Below, in pieces: positions 19,628-28,567 of a DNA stretch of 64,000 nt. Each line of letters opens with the position of its first letter. Position 1 is the first letter of the stretch. This DNA comes from Marinitoga sp. 38H-ov. Its GTDB lineage: Bacteria; Thermotogota; Thermotogae; Petrotogales; Petrotogaceae. The DNA is taken from NCBI RefSeq assembly GCF_011057715.1, contig NZ_LNGH01000023.1, positions 1 through 64,000 of the forward strand. Direction: 5' to 3'. A program made the position numbers and the translations under genes. The notes under the pieces are model-generated. The model searched no databases and had not been told where the DNA came from. It saw nothing but the letters and a program-made list of their open reading frames with translations.

Positions 19628-21355
19628 TTGAAAAAAGGTTTTATATATTTACTTTTTATTTTAATTGCAACATTAGCCTATTCTTTTCCAAATGATTTAA
19701 TTTTACTATTTGGAAATCCACATTCGCATACGTCTTTCTCAGACGGAGAACCAGGAACTACTCCGCAAGATGCATATAAACATGCAAGAGATTTAGCTAA
19801 TCTTGATTTTATGGCTGTAACAGATCATGCATATTATTTTGAAGCAAAATTTAACGGAAGAGATAAGTTTGTAGTTATGAAAGAAATGGCAAATCAAGAA
19901 ACTACAGACAAATATTCTGCAATTGCTGGATTTGAATGGACCGCTGGAGTTGGACATATAAATGTTTTTGATGCATCAAAATGGACTAGTAGAAATGTGA
20001 AAACTACAATTGAAGAGTTCTATGAATGGTTAATAGATGAAAAACCAGTCGCTCAATTTAATCATCCCATTTCAATTTTTGGAACATTTAAAGACTTTGA
20101 ATATTATCCTGAAGTTGACAATTATATTAATATGATAGAAGTTGGAAATGGTAGTTGGAGTAAAAATGATACTATAAATGATGAGATGTTTTCTAATTAT
20201 ATCTTAGCATTAAAAAAAGGATGGCATGTTGGAGCTACTGTTGGTCAAGATAATCATGTTGCAAATTGGGGTACAGGTAATGATTCTAGAACTGCTGTAT
20301 GGGTTAAAGAAAATCGCAAGGATTCTATTTTAGATGGTTTTAAAAATAGAAAAACATATGGAACAGAAGATAAAAATGCAAGATTATGGATTGAAACTCA
20401 AGACATTTCAATGGGTGATATATATTATTATAATTCATTACCAGAAAAAATTAAATTAAAAGTATATTATAATGATCCAGATAACGAAAAAATTAAAACA
20501 TTAAGTATTTATACACCAAATAATGTTTATACCTATAATAATTTAAGCAGTAATTTAGAAAAAGAATATGAAATACCTGTAGATTCTGCCTATTTCTTTG
20601 TGTTTGTAAGAATTGATCAATACGACGGAAATAATATTGTATCGTCATCTATGTGGTATGAACCAAAAAATAGAATTAGATTATACGAAATACCAGAAAT
20701 AAAATTATATAAAAATTCAGAAAATAACTTTAATTTTTACTTATATAACTTATCAGATAAAATAGAAAAATCAAATATAAAAGTATATGTTGATGATAAT
20801 CTATCTTATGAAAAATACCTAGAATTTCAAAAATATGAGAAAAAAATGGTTAATGCTATTATTAAAACTAAAAATAATTCTAACTCAAATATAAAAATAT
20901 ATATAAATGACTTGTTATGGAAAAACATTAATGTTGCTTTAGAAGAAAAAATAAATATTGGCGTTATAAACATTAATCCTGGTTTTTTAAAGGATAAATA
21001 TATTATATCTGATAAATTAACTAATGATTTAAACGCTGCTATAGTAACATCTAGTTTTTTAAGAGAAAATTATAATGAAATCATAGAGTTATCAAAAAAT
21101 ATGAAAGTTGGTATTGTTATTGATGAAATAAATGATAATTTAATAAGTATAATTCCAAATAATTATGAAATTTCCAAAGAAAAAACAAATAACATAACAT
21201 TAAATAAAATATACTATAATGAATGCTTTAAAGTATTATACAAAGGAAAAGAAAGAGGATTTATTATAAATAAAAATATAATTATATTCCCTGGAAATCC
21301 ATTAGAAAAAGAAAGCAATGAAGCTTTTATAAAAAGATTACTTAGTATAAAATAA
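19628..21355 (+). CDS. exported PHP-fold metallohydrolase-like protein
   Basis: I place the start at TTG 19628 because AAAGGGGTGAG lies directly upstream and the resulting N-terminus, KKGFIYLLFILIATLAYS, is a good signal peptide; an upstream ATG in frame would spoil it. The mature protein starts with a PHP-type metal centre: NPHSHTSFSDGEPG near 31-44, AVTDHAYYF near 63-71, NHP near 145 and VGQDNH near 210. These are the features of CehA/McbA-like metallohydrolases. The last 250 residues carry no motif I recognise. It is monocistronic, ends at a hairpin, and presumably acts in the periplasm-like space. The substrate is unknown. Confidence 0.75.
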   Translation: MKKGFIYLLFILIATLAYSFPNDLILLFGNPHSHTSFSDGEPGTTPQDAYKHARDLANLDFMAVTDHAYYFEAKFNGRDKFVVMKEMANQETTDKYSAIAGFEWTAGVGHINVFDASKWTSRNVKTTIEEFYEWLIDEKPVAQFNHPISIFGTFKDFEYYPEVDNYINMIEVGNGSWSKNDTINDEMFSNYILALKKGWHVGATVGQDNHVANWGTGNDSRTAVWVKENRKDSILDGFKNRKTYGTEDKNARLWIETQDISMGDIYYYNSLPEKIKLKVYYNDPDNEKIKTLSIYTPNNVYTYNNLSSNLEKEYEIPVDSAYFFVFVRIDQYDGNNIVSSSMWYEPKNRIRLYEIPEIKLYKNSENNFNFYLYNLSDKIEKSNIKVYVDDNLSYEKYLEFQKYEKKMVNAIIKTKNNSNSNIKIYINDLLWKNINVALEEKINIGVININPGFLKDKYIISDKLTNDLNAAIVTSSFLRENYNEIIELSKNMKVGIVIDEINDNLISIIPNNYEISKEKTNNITLNKIYYNECFKVLYKGKERGFIINKNIIIFPGNPLEKESNEAFIKRLLSIK

Positions 21356-21383
21356 AATGGCTCCTTATGGGGCCATTTTATTT
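21354..21383 (+). terminator. terminator of the PHP-protein gene
   Basis: An 11-bp stem (AAAATGGCTCC with GGGGCCATTTT, one G-U pair) has loop TTAT and is followed by ATTTTAT. It starts at the stop codon. Confidence 0.8.
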
Positions 21384-21502
21384 TATAACTAATTATACAA
21401 ATATATGACTTATTATCTATATTAATTGTCATTTTATCAAAAAGTATTTGCAAAAAAAATTATATATTCATATAATAAAAGTATATAGAAAGGAGGAGTT
21501 AT

Positions 21503-22195
21503 ATGAGAGAATATTGGTACCTAATTCCTTTAATAAGCGTAATACTTATTATTAGTGTTTTAAATTATAATATAAAAGAAAATGTTATAATCCCAAATAA
21601 AATTGAAGATTTAAATGGTATATCAAAAATTGAAATTAATGGTATAAATATAAAAATTAAATTTGATCCAAATTCAGATAAATTATTTTTTTCTAATAAA
21701 ATTAATATGAAAACTATAAATGACAAATTAATTTTATATAATAATGAAAATAAAAAAGAAAATGAAATTATTATTGGGTCAAAAAATTATTTTAATAATA
21801 TAATTATAAAAGGAACAAATATAGAAATAGAAGGTGATATAAAATCTAAGAATTTTTATATTTCTGGAGTTAATATAATAATGAAAAAAAACGTTCATTT
21901 TCAAGGAGATTATTTAATATTTGATGGAACTAATTTATTAATAAGAGGTATGTATGATTTATTTGAATTTAGTTCTTCGGGAATCACAACAACAATTGAT
22001 TTTAATATAAAAAGATGTGAAAATATTCAATTAGAAAGTATATCCATAAACGGTGATATTATATACGAAGATGTATGGGATGGAATAAGAAATATTAGTA
22101 TTGATGGAATATCAAAAAACATAATAATAAAAGTAAAAAAAGAAAATAGCGGGATAATAAAAAGCAATAATACTATAAAAATTATTAAATATTAG
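21503..22195 (+). CDS. membrane-anchored protein of unknown function, adhesin-like repeat fold
   Basis: It has 230 residues: one N-terminal membrane anchor (YWYLIPLISVILIISVL) and then an outward domain rich in alternating hydrophobic/polar beta strands (repeated patterns like NIIIKGTNIEIEGDIKSKN). This looks like the right-handed beta folds of DUF4097 or 'GIN' head-domain proteins, which often accompany sensor and transporter genes. I cannot name the family with certainty. GAAAGGAGG precedes the ATG. It is the first gene of the operon that leads to the LytS/LytT pair and ABC exporter. Confidence 0.55.
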   Translation: MREYWYLIPLISVILIISVLNYNIKENVIIPNKIEDLNGISKIEINGINIKIKFDPNSDKLFFSNKINMKTINDKLILYNNENKKENEIIIGSKNYFNNIIIKGTNIEIEGDIKSKNFYISGVNIIMKKNVHFQGDYLIFDGTNLLIRGMYDLFEFSSSGITTTIDFNIKRCENIQLESISINGDIIYEDVWDGIRNISIDGISKNIIIKVKKENSGIIKSNNTIKIIKY

Positions 22196-22205
22196 GAGGG
22201 ATAAT

Positions 22206-22859
22206 ATGAAATTATTTAAAAAAATGTTCGTAATATCATTTTTATTTTTTACAATTTCTATATTTTCAATTAATTTTGGAGGTGGAGGATATTCTTTTAA
22301 CTTTATTCCAAAGGATCAGGTTAAAATGATAAATCCATTAAACGAATATATAAATTTCAACGAGATAATACTACATGGGGGCAATGGTATTGTGGTAATG
22401 CCAGATGACTCTTACATTGGCGGAGAGGGATATTCAGGCGAAATTATAAATGGAGATTATAAACTAATATTATCCCAAGGATATTTTACTATTGGAAAGC
22501 ATTTTAATATATTTAAGATCCTAGGTATTAATATTGGACTTGGTATAGGCGGTGGTGAAACAATTATTAATAAAAAAGTAGAAACTGGTAGAAATAGTAA
22601 ATCAATAAATGATTTTGTAAATAACATTAATTCAGTTCCATATGTGATACAATTAAAAAGAGAGGAATTATCTATATCTCCTAGAGCTAGATTATATTTT
22701 AATTTAATAGATTTTATCAGCTTTTTTGCGGAAGGTAGATTCACCTATAATTACTCTCCTGAAAATTGGAAAATTGAAGGAGAATATATAATAACCGATA
22801 ATATACCAAATTACAATTATTATTATTCTTTTGGGGCAGGTATTGCTTGGGGGTTCTAA
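22206..22859 (+). CDS. exported glycine-rich protein, possible small outer-membrane beta-barrel
   Basis: It has 217 residues with a clear signal peptide (FKKMFVISFLFFTISIFS). The mature part is rich in Gly and aromatic residues in amphipathic strands (for example INIGLGIGGGET, ISPRARLYFNLIDFISFF) and ends in YSFGAGIAWGF. A C-terminal Phe preceded by alternating aromatics is typical of outer-membrane beta-barrels. Thermotogota have an outer toga, so such a location is plausible. It starts 11 bases after the previous gene with GGAGGG. Function unknown. Confidence 0.6.
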   Translation: MKLFKKMFVISFLFFTISIFSINFGGGGYSFNFIPKDQVKMINPLNEYINFNEIILHGGNGIVVMPDDSYIGGEGYSGEIINGDYKLILSQGYFTIGKHFNIFKILGINIGLGIGGGETIINKKVETGRNSKSINDFVNNINSVPYVIQLKREELSISPRARLYFNLIDFISFFAEGRFTYNYSPENWKIEGEYIITDNIPNYNYYYSFGAGIAWGF

Positions 22860-23407
22860 TGAAAAAAAATTTTTTAATAATTATTCTTTTTATTTCTGTA
22901 TTATTATTGGGGAATAATGAAAGATTAAAAGAATATATATATAATTTTAATAACTATACAATAAATGAAATAAATGATTTATTGTATACATTTAAAAATA
23001 TTGACTTAAATAATGATTTAAAAATAATTCATGGTAGTCTTTTAATAAAGAAATCAATTCATGAATGGTTTCTACCATTGAAATATTACTATATTTATTC
23101 GGGAATGTTAGAAATGAAAGAGGTTGTTAATAATGATTTTGACAACCTCTTATATCGATATATAAGAGGGAAAACTGTTTTTGATATAATTGAGTATGAT
23201 ATATCAAAAGAAATATTTATTAATGATTTTGAATATATTTATATTAGGGTAGATAAAGATTTTAAAGACAATTTCGATTTTGGTGAGGTGCTATTTAAAT
23301 TAGCAAAAGTATATGAGAAAAAGAATAAAAAAAGAATGGAGAATTTGCTGAATGAATTAAAAAACTATAAAAATTCATTTTATTACGGGTTGATTTATGA
23401 TGAATAA
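22859..23407 (+). CDS. small exported or membrane-anchored protein of unknown function
   Basis: The start is the ATG overlapping the previous stop by one base (TAATG); an upstream in-frame TTG is less likely. It has 182 residues, beginning with a signal or anchor segment (KKNFLIIILFISVLLLG), followed by a helical, charged, Tyr/Asn-rich region with no motif I recognise. Tight coupling to both neighbours (1-base overlap before, 11-base overlap after) suggests it works with the sensor kinase or the barrel-like protein. Confidence 0.6.
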   Translation: MKKNFLIIILFISVLLLGNNERLKEYIYNFNNYTINEINDLLYTFKNIDLNNDLKIIHGSLLIKKSIHEWFLPLKYYYIYSGMLEMKEVVNNDFDNLLYRYIRGKTVFDIIEYDISKEIFINDFEYIYIRVDKDFKDNFDFGEVLFKLAKVYEKKNKKRMENLLNELKNYKNSFYYGLIYDE

Positions 23408-24386
23408 AATATTTATTATTACTCAAATTTTTGCTTTAATTATATTAGCATTTATATATATCTTTTCACCGTATTTTAATCTTGTATACGGTATATTAAT
23501 AGCTGAAGTTTTTACTATTTCCATTGGCTTTATATATTACTTATTAATAAGAATATTAGAGCTATTTATTAAAATAGAAGTTATATTCTTTAGTAGAGTA
23601 ATTAAAATAATAATTTTTATTATTAGCTTTTTTTCCGGAATTATAATTTCAGAATATTTTATGTCAAATATTTTAGCCTTTAATTTATTCCCCTCATATA
23701 AGTATTTATTTGTTATAAGCATTATTATTCTTTTTTTCTTTGTATTTTTTAATATTATAATTTATATAAAATTAAATAATGAAATAAGAAAAAACGAAAG
23801 ATTAAAAAATGAAAAACTTAAAGCAGAATTAAATGCATTGCGTTCAAAATTAAATCCACATTTTTTATTTAACACCTTAAATACTTTATTAGAAATTAGT
23901 CAAGAGTCTCCTGAATGTGTTGAAAAAATAATAATTAATCTTTCTGATATATATAGAAAAATTTTATATACTTCTTCTAATGATATGATATCCTTAGAAG
24001 AAGAATTAGAACTTATAAAAAAATATCTTGAAATAGAAAAAATTAGATTAGGAAAAAGACTTGATTACGAATTTAATATAGATAACAATTTATTGAATTA
24101 TAGAATACCTCCATTAATTTTAGAACCATTAGTTGAAAATTCCGTAATACATGGTATTTCAAAGAAAAAAGATGGAGGTAAAATAACCATATCTTTTTAT
24201 AAGAAAAATAATGAAATAATTTTTGAAATTTCCGATGAAGGAATAGGAAAAATTGAAGATCTGAACTTCGGGTTTGGACTTTCTAGTATAAAAAATAGAC
24301 TAGATTTAATTTTTAATAATTCCGAATTGATATTTAAACAAAATATACCTTCAGGAATAAAAGCCGAAATTATTATCAGGGGATGA
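23397..24386 (+). CDS. sensor histidine kinase, LytS/YehU type
   Basis: It has 329 residues. Several membrane helices fill the first 125. They are followed by a short coiled coil (NEIRKNERLKNEKLKAELNAL), then the His_kinase (LytS family) motif LNPHFLFNTLNTL with the phospho-acceptor His near 154, and an HATPase domain with PLVENSVIHG near 243 and DEGIG and GFGLSSIKNRL later. It has no extracellular sensor domain beyond the membrane segments, so it may sense the envelope or the neighbouring ABC exporter. Its response regulator starts four bases after its stop. Confidence 0.9.
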   Translation: MMNKIFIITQIFALIILAFIYIFSPYFNLVYGILIAEVFTISIGFIYYLLIRILELFIKIEVIFFSRVIKIIIFIISFFSGIIISEYFMSNILAFNLFPSYKYLFVISIIILFFFVFFNIIIYIKLNNEIRKNERLKNEKLKAELNALRSKLNPHFLFNTLNTLLEISQESPECVEKIIINLSDIYRKILYTSSNDMISLEEELELIKKYLEIEKIRLGKRLDYEFNIDNNLLNYRIPPLILEPLVENSVIHGISKKKDGGKITISFYKKNNEIIFEISDEGIGKIEDLNFGFGLSSIKNRLDLIFNNSELIFKQNIPSGIKAEIIIRG

Positions 24387-24390
24387 TTAT

Positions 24391-25107
24391 ATGATAAATT
24401 GTGTTATTATTGAGGATGAAGAGCATTCTTTAAATAGATTAAAAAAACTATTAAATAATTTTGACTATATTAACATAGTCGGAGAAGCTAATAACGGAGA
24501 ATTAGCCATAAAAATAATAGAAGAGAAGCGCCCAAATTTAATATTTCTTGATATTAATTTACCAGAAAAAAATGGATTTGAAATATTAAAAGAAATTTCA
24601 TATGAACCTTTAGTTATTTTTATCACTGCATATCAAGAATATGCAATTAAAGCATTTGAAGAAAATGCCGTTGATTATTTACTAAAACCCTATGATTTAA
24701 AAAGATTAAAAATAGCAATTGAACGATCATTAGAAAGAAAAAATATAATTAACAGAAAATTATTAGATGAATTATTTTATATGAGAAAATTTTCAGTTAA
24801 AAATGGTGATATTATTTCTATAATTTCAGAAAAAGATATTTACTATTTTAAAGCAGAAGATAAATATGTTTTTTTATGCACGAAAGATGCGGAATACTAT
24901 TATGACAATACTTTAAAAAATTTAGAAAAATTATTAGATCCCGAAAAATTCATAAGAATTCATAGGGGATATATTGTATCAGTTGATCATATAAAAAAAT
25001 TCAAAAAAATTTTTACTCGCGATTATATTTTAGAATTAGATAATGGGATAGAACTAAAAATCGGCAGAAATTATTTACATTTTATAAAAGAAAAATTCAA
25101 ATTTTAA
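24391..25107 (+). CDS. LytTR-family response regulator
   Basis: It has 238 residues. The receiver domain has acidic residues EDEEH at 8-12, the phospho-acceptor Asp in LIFLDINLPEKNG near 53, and Lys in LLKPYD near 102. The C-terminal LytTR DNA-binding domain (about 135-238) includes FIRIHRGYIVSVDHIKKF. LytTR proteins bind paired imperfect direct repeats upstream of their targets. It pairs with the kinase encoded immediately before and probably controls the downstream ABC genes. Confidence 0.92.
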   Translation: MINCVIIEDEEHSLNRLKKLLNNFDYINIVGEANNGELAIKIIEEKRPNLIFLDINLPEKNGFEILKEISYEPLVIFITAYQEYAIKAFEENAVDYLLKPYDLKRLKIAIERSLERKNIINRKLLDELFYMRKFSVKNGDIISIISEKDIYYFKAEDKYVFLCTKDAEYYYDNTLKNLEKLLDPEKFIRIHRGYIVSVDHIKKFKKIFTRDYILELDNGIELKIGRNYLHFIKEKFKF

Positions 25108-25119
25108 AGGAGGAATTTT

Positions 25120-25872
25120 ATGATTAAAGCTATCAATTTAGTAAAAAAATTTGGTGATTTTACTGCAGTAGGTAATATAAACTTAAATATTAAAAATGGA
25201 GAAATTTATGGTTTTTTAGGACCTAACGGAGCTGGAAAAACTACCACCATAAGAATGCTTACTGGAACTTTAAAACCAACTTCTGGAGAAATTGAAATAT
25301 TAGGACTAAATATGAAAACTGATGAATTAAAAATCAAAGCAAATATTGGTGTTGTTCCAGATGAACCAAAATTATATGAAAACTTGAAAGGATCAGAATT
25401 TATTGAATTTATTATGGATATATATAATGTTGATAAAAATGAAACAAAAATCCGTCTTAACGAGATATGCGAAGCTTTTGAAATAGATTATCTCGATTCA
25501 TTCATAGGAGATTATTCCCATGGAATGAAACAAAAACTTATGGTAGCATCTGTTTTAATGAGAAAACCAAAAGTTATATTCTTGGATGAACCAACTGTCG
25601 GGCTTGATGCAAAATCCGCAAAAATATTAAAAATGTTGTTGGAAAAATATTCTAATGAAGGTGCTACAATATTTCTAACCACACATATTTTAGAAATCGC
25701 TGAAAAGATGTGTAATAGAATTGGTATTATCTCTAACGGAAAATTAATTGCTGAAGGTACTTTAGAAGAATTAAAATTGCTATCTAAAACCAATGAAAAA
25801 AAATCTCTCGAAGATTTATTTTTAGAATTAACCGATGCTGGAGAATTAGATGATATTATAAAAGAACTTTAG
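25120..25872 (+). CDS. ABC transporter ATP-binding protein
   Basis: ATPase of 250 residues with Walker A GPNGAGKTTT near 35, signature YSHGMKQKLMVAS near 130 and Walker B FLDEPTVGLD. It is of the CcmA/NatA exporter type. AAAGGAGG precedes its ATG, 12 bases after the LytTR gene, and the permease starts 10 bases later, so regulator and transporter are one unit. Such LytTR-ABC units are often involved in peptide or antibiotic resistance, but no evidence here fixes the substrate. Confidence 0.92.
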   Translation: MIKAINLVKKFGDFTAVGNINLNIKNGEIYGFLGPNGAGKTTTIRMLTGTLKPTSGEIEILGLNMKTDELKIKANIGVVPDEPKLYENLKGSEFIEFIMDIYNVDKNETKIRLNEICEAFEIDYLDSFIGDYSHGMKQKLMVASVLMRKPKVIFLDEPTVGLDAKSAKILKMLLEKYSNEGATIFLTTHILEIAEKMCNRIGIISNGKLIAEGTLEELKLLSKTNEKKSLEDLFLELTDAGELDDIIKEL

Positions 25873-25882
25873 GGGGGATTAT

Positions 25883-27481
25883 ATGAAAAATAAAATTTGG
25901 ATAATTTTAAAATACTCTTATCAAAATAAAGTTAGACCAACTAAGAAAAAAGATGGCACATATAAAAAATCAAATCCCCTTAATGCCCTAGCTGCTTATT
26001 TAATCCCAGCTATTATATTTGGTGCTTCTATATCACCATTTATATACCTTTTATTTAAAGATTTAAATATACCTTTCACTCAATTAGGTATTGATTTGCC
26101 ATGGTCTATATTAGATATTGTTTTTTCAATGTGGTTTTTAATTATGGGATTTATATTTTTTCTTAATTATTCTCCAGCTATTGTTGCAAATTTATACGAA
26201 AGTGATATAACCCAAATATTATTATCAATGCCTTTAAAACGTTCTGACATTTATATTTCTAGTGCTATTGATAGCTTAGTTATGGCAGGTCTTCCTTTAG
26301 GAATGATGATCCCTATTTTTGTAATATATGGAATAATTACAAAAACTAACATAATTTTAACATCCATTGCAGGGATTCTTTTTATTTTATTATTATTATT
26401 AATATCTAATTTAGGCGGAGTTTTATTTTCTAAATTTTTAACAAAAACCTCAGCAAAGCGAATGACAATGGTGACGTATTTTATAAGTATATTTTTATAT
26501 GTAGGAATAACTAATATAATACCCAGATTATTTGAAAGCGATAATCAAATCCAATTGATAGATTCTCTTAAAAATTTATCTTCATTATTACTAAATTATA
26601 TTTGGCCTCATACTTGGGTTATTTTAACAATGAAAGGTAATATTTTATCATTGTTTATTTTGATATTAATCAACTTATTATTATTATATACTGTTTATAA
26701 AATTTCAAACTCTTTAGAATTAAGTATATCTAGAAAAAAAGGAAAAAAGAAAAATTTTGAAATTAAATCATCAAAATTCCCTTCAATAAAAAAGGATTTT
26801 AAATTATTATTTAGAGATTCCCAAACATTTTTCCTTATATTGTATCCTGTTTTTTTACCTTTAATTTTTATTTTTACAAATTCAGATGCTGAATTAATTA
26901 GTTTTGTTTTTGTTATGATTGCATCTATATACGCTGCTATGATTTCTATTTTTTCTATTTCATACGAAGGGAAAATATGGCCTATTCCAAAACTATTTCC
27001 TATTTCCATTGGAAATATGATATTTTCTAAAATAATTGTACCAATAATCATTTTTTCATCTGAATATATAGGATTAAATATTTTAATTTATTTATTAAAA
27101 AAAGGAAATTGGATTAATTTAATATCAATAATTCCCGTTATTATTTTAATAATTTATTCTTCAATTTTAGGAGTTAGTATGTATTTAAAAAACCCTAAAA
27201 GAGATTTATCACAAAAAAATATTATTAAAGGTAAAGAAGTTATGTACTTAGAAGGAATTATTCTAGGATTTAGTTTCGGTATATTTATACCTGGAAATTT
27301 ATATATGTTTTCTTTAATAAATAAAGATTTAAAGATGAAATTTATTGATTTCCTACTTGATTCTGAAATTATATATCATCTTTTAGGTGCTGTATTACCT
27401 ATATCACTTATTATATTTTTAATATATTTGATATCTAAAGAAATTAATAAAGTAAAAGATAGAATGTTGAAATGGGAATGA
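25883..27481 (+). CDS. large ABC transporter permease
   Basis: Membrane protein of 532 residues with roughly twelve hydrophobic segments in two halves, divided by a basic cytoplasmic stretch (SISRKKGKKKNFEIKSSKF, about 275-295). It resembles the double-length permeases that pair with one NatA-like ATPase. GGGGGG precedes the ATG, 10 bases after the ATPase. It is the last gene before the terminator at 27562 and so the end of the operon beginning at 21503. Confidence 0.85.
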   Translation: MKNKIWIILKYSYQNKVRPTKKKDGTYKKSNPLNALAAYLIPAIIFGASISPFIYLLFKDLNIPFTQLGIDLPWSILDIVFSMWFLIMGFIFFLNYSPAIVANLYESDITQILLSMPLKRSDIYISSAIDSLVMAGLPLGMMIPIFVIYGIITKTNIILTSIAGILFILLLLLISNLGGVLFSKFLTKTSAKRMTMVTYFISIFLYVGITNIIPRLFESDNQIQLIDSLKNLSSLLLNYIWPHTWVILTMKGNILSLFILILINLLLLYTVYKISNSLELSISRKKGKKKNFEIKSSKFPSIKKDFKLLFRDSQTFFLILYPVFLPLIFIFTNSDAELISFVFVMIASIYAAMISIFSISYEGKIWPIPKLFPISIGNMIFSKIIVPIIIFSSEYIGLNILIYLLKKGNWINLISIIPVIILIIYSSILGVSMYLKNPKRDLSQKNIIKGKEVMYLEGIILGFSFGIFIPGNLYMFSLINKDLKMKFIDFLLDSEIIYHLLGAVLPISLIIFLIYLISKEINKVKDRMLKWE

Positions 27482-27561
27482 AATATATTTCTAAGTATTT
27501 TTTAAGTTACAAATTATATAATAATATCACAACCCCTTAATATAGATAAATAAATTATTCA

Positions 27562-27585
27562 GCTCCCATTGGGAGCATTTTTTTA
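27562..27585 (+). terminator. terminator of the LytS/LytT-ABC operon
   Basis: The perfect stem GCTCCC/GGGAGC has loop ATT and is followed by ATTTTTTT. It lies 80 bases after the permease stop and separates this operon from the MoxR operon. Confidence 0.85.
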
Positions 27586-27626
27586 TGTTATAATTAAAAA
27601 GAGATTTGTATAGAAAGGAGAATATT

Positions 27627-28559
27627 ATGATTACATCAGAATTATCAAAAAAAATTATTAATAATGTAAGTACTGTTATTAAAGGAAAGGAAAAGGAAAT
27701 TAAATTAGTTTTAGCAACTTTCTATTCTAATGGACATGTTTTGCTCGAAGATGTTCCTGGTACAGGAAAAACTATGCTTGCTAGAGCATTATCTAAATCC
27801 TTTAATTTAAATTTTAAGAGAGTTCAATTCACTCCTGATTTATTACCTAATGATTTAATTGGTTTATATATTTTTGATAAAAATAAGAATGATTTTGTTT
27901 TAAAAAGGGGGCCTATATTCACTAATATACTTTTAGGAGATGAAATAAACAGAGCAACTCCAAGAACACAATCTGCGTTATTAGAATCATTAGCAGAAAA
28001 TCAAGTTTCTATAGATGGTATAACCCATAGTTTAGATACTAACTTCTTTGTTATTGCAACACAAAATCCAATTGAATATGAAGGGACTTTTCCTTTACCT
28101 GAAGCTCAATTAGATAGATTTATGATTAAATTATCTTTAGGATATCCTGATATTGAAAATGAAATAAATATGCTTAACTCACAGGAGGACGAACATCCTA
28201 TAAATAACATAAAAAGTGTTTCTAATTATGATGAAATAAAAAAGATTAAAGATGAAATAAAAAAGATTCATGTATCAGATGAAATAAAAAAATATATTGT
28301 TGATATAGTAAATAAAACAAGAAATCATAAAGATATTAAAGTTGGAGCAAGTCCTAGAGGCTCTATTGCTTTAATGCAATTATCAAAAAGCATCGCAGCA
28401 ATAGAAAATAGAGATTTTGTAATTCCAGATGATATAAAAAATATTGCAAAATATGTTTTAGCACATAGGATAATTTTAAAAGCTGAAGCTAAAATAAAAA
28501 AAGTATCTACTTATAAATTAATTGATGAAATTTTAGATGAAATTAAAGTTATAAAGTAG
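27627..28559 (+). CDS. MoxR-family AAA+ ATPase
   Basis: Start ATG 27627 is chosen because AAAGGAG lies seven bases upstream; an earlier in-frame TTG at 27606 lies before that site. It has 310 residues, with Walker A EDVPGTGKTMLARAL near 39-53, Walker B GDEINRATPRTQSALLE near 110-126, and the family stretch ATQNPIEYEGTFPLPEAQLD. MoxR ATPases act as chaperone-like machines, usually with a VWA or DUF58 partner; the DUF58 gene follows after eight bases. Confidence 0.93.
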   Translation: MITSELSKKIINNVSTVIKGKEKEIKLVLATFYSNGHVLLEDVPGTGKTMLARALSKSFNLNFKRVQFTPDLLPNDLIGLYIFDKNKNDFVLKRGPIFTNILLGDEINRATPRTQSALLESLAENQVSIDGITHSLDTNFFVIATQNPIEYEGTFPLPEAQLDRFMIKLSLGYPDIENEINMLNSQEDEHPINNIKSVSNYDEIKKIKDEIKKIHVSDEIKKYIVDIVNKTRNHKDIKVGASPRGSIALMQLSKSIAAIENRDFVIPDDIKNIAKYVLAHRIILKAEAKIKKVSTYKLIDEILDEIKVIK

Positions 28560-28567
28560 AGGATATT

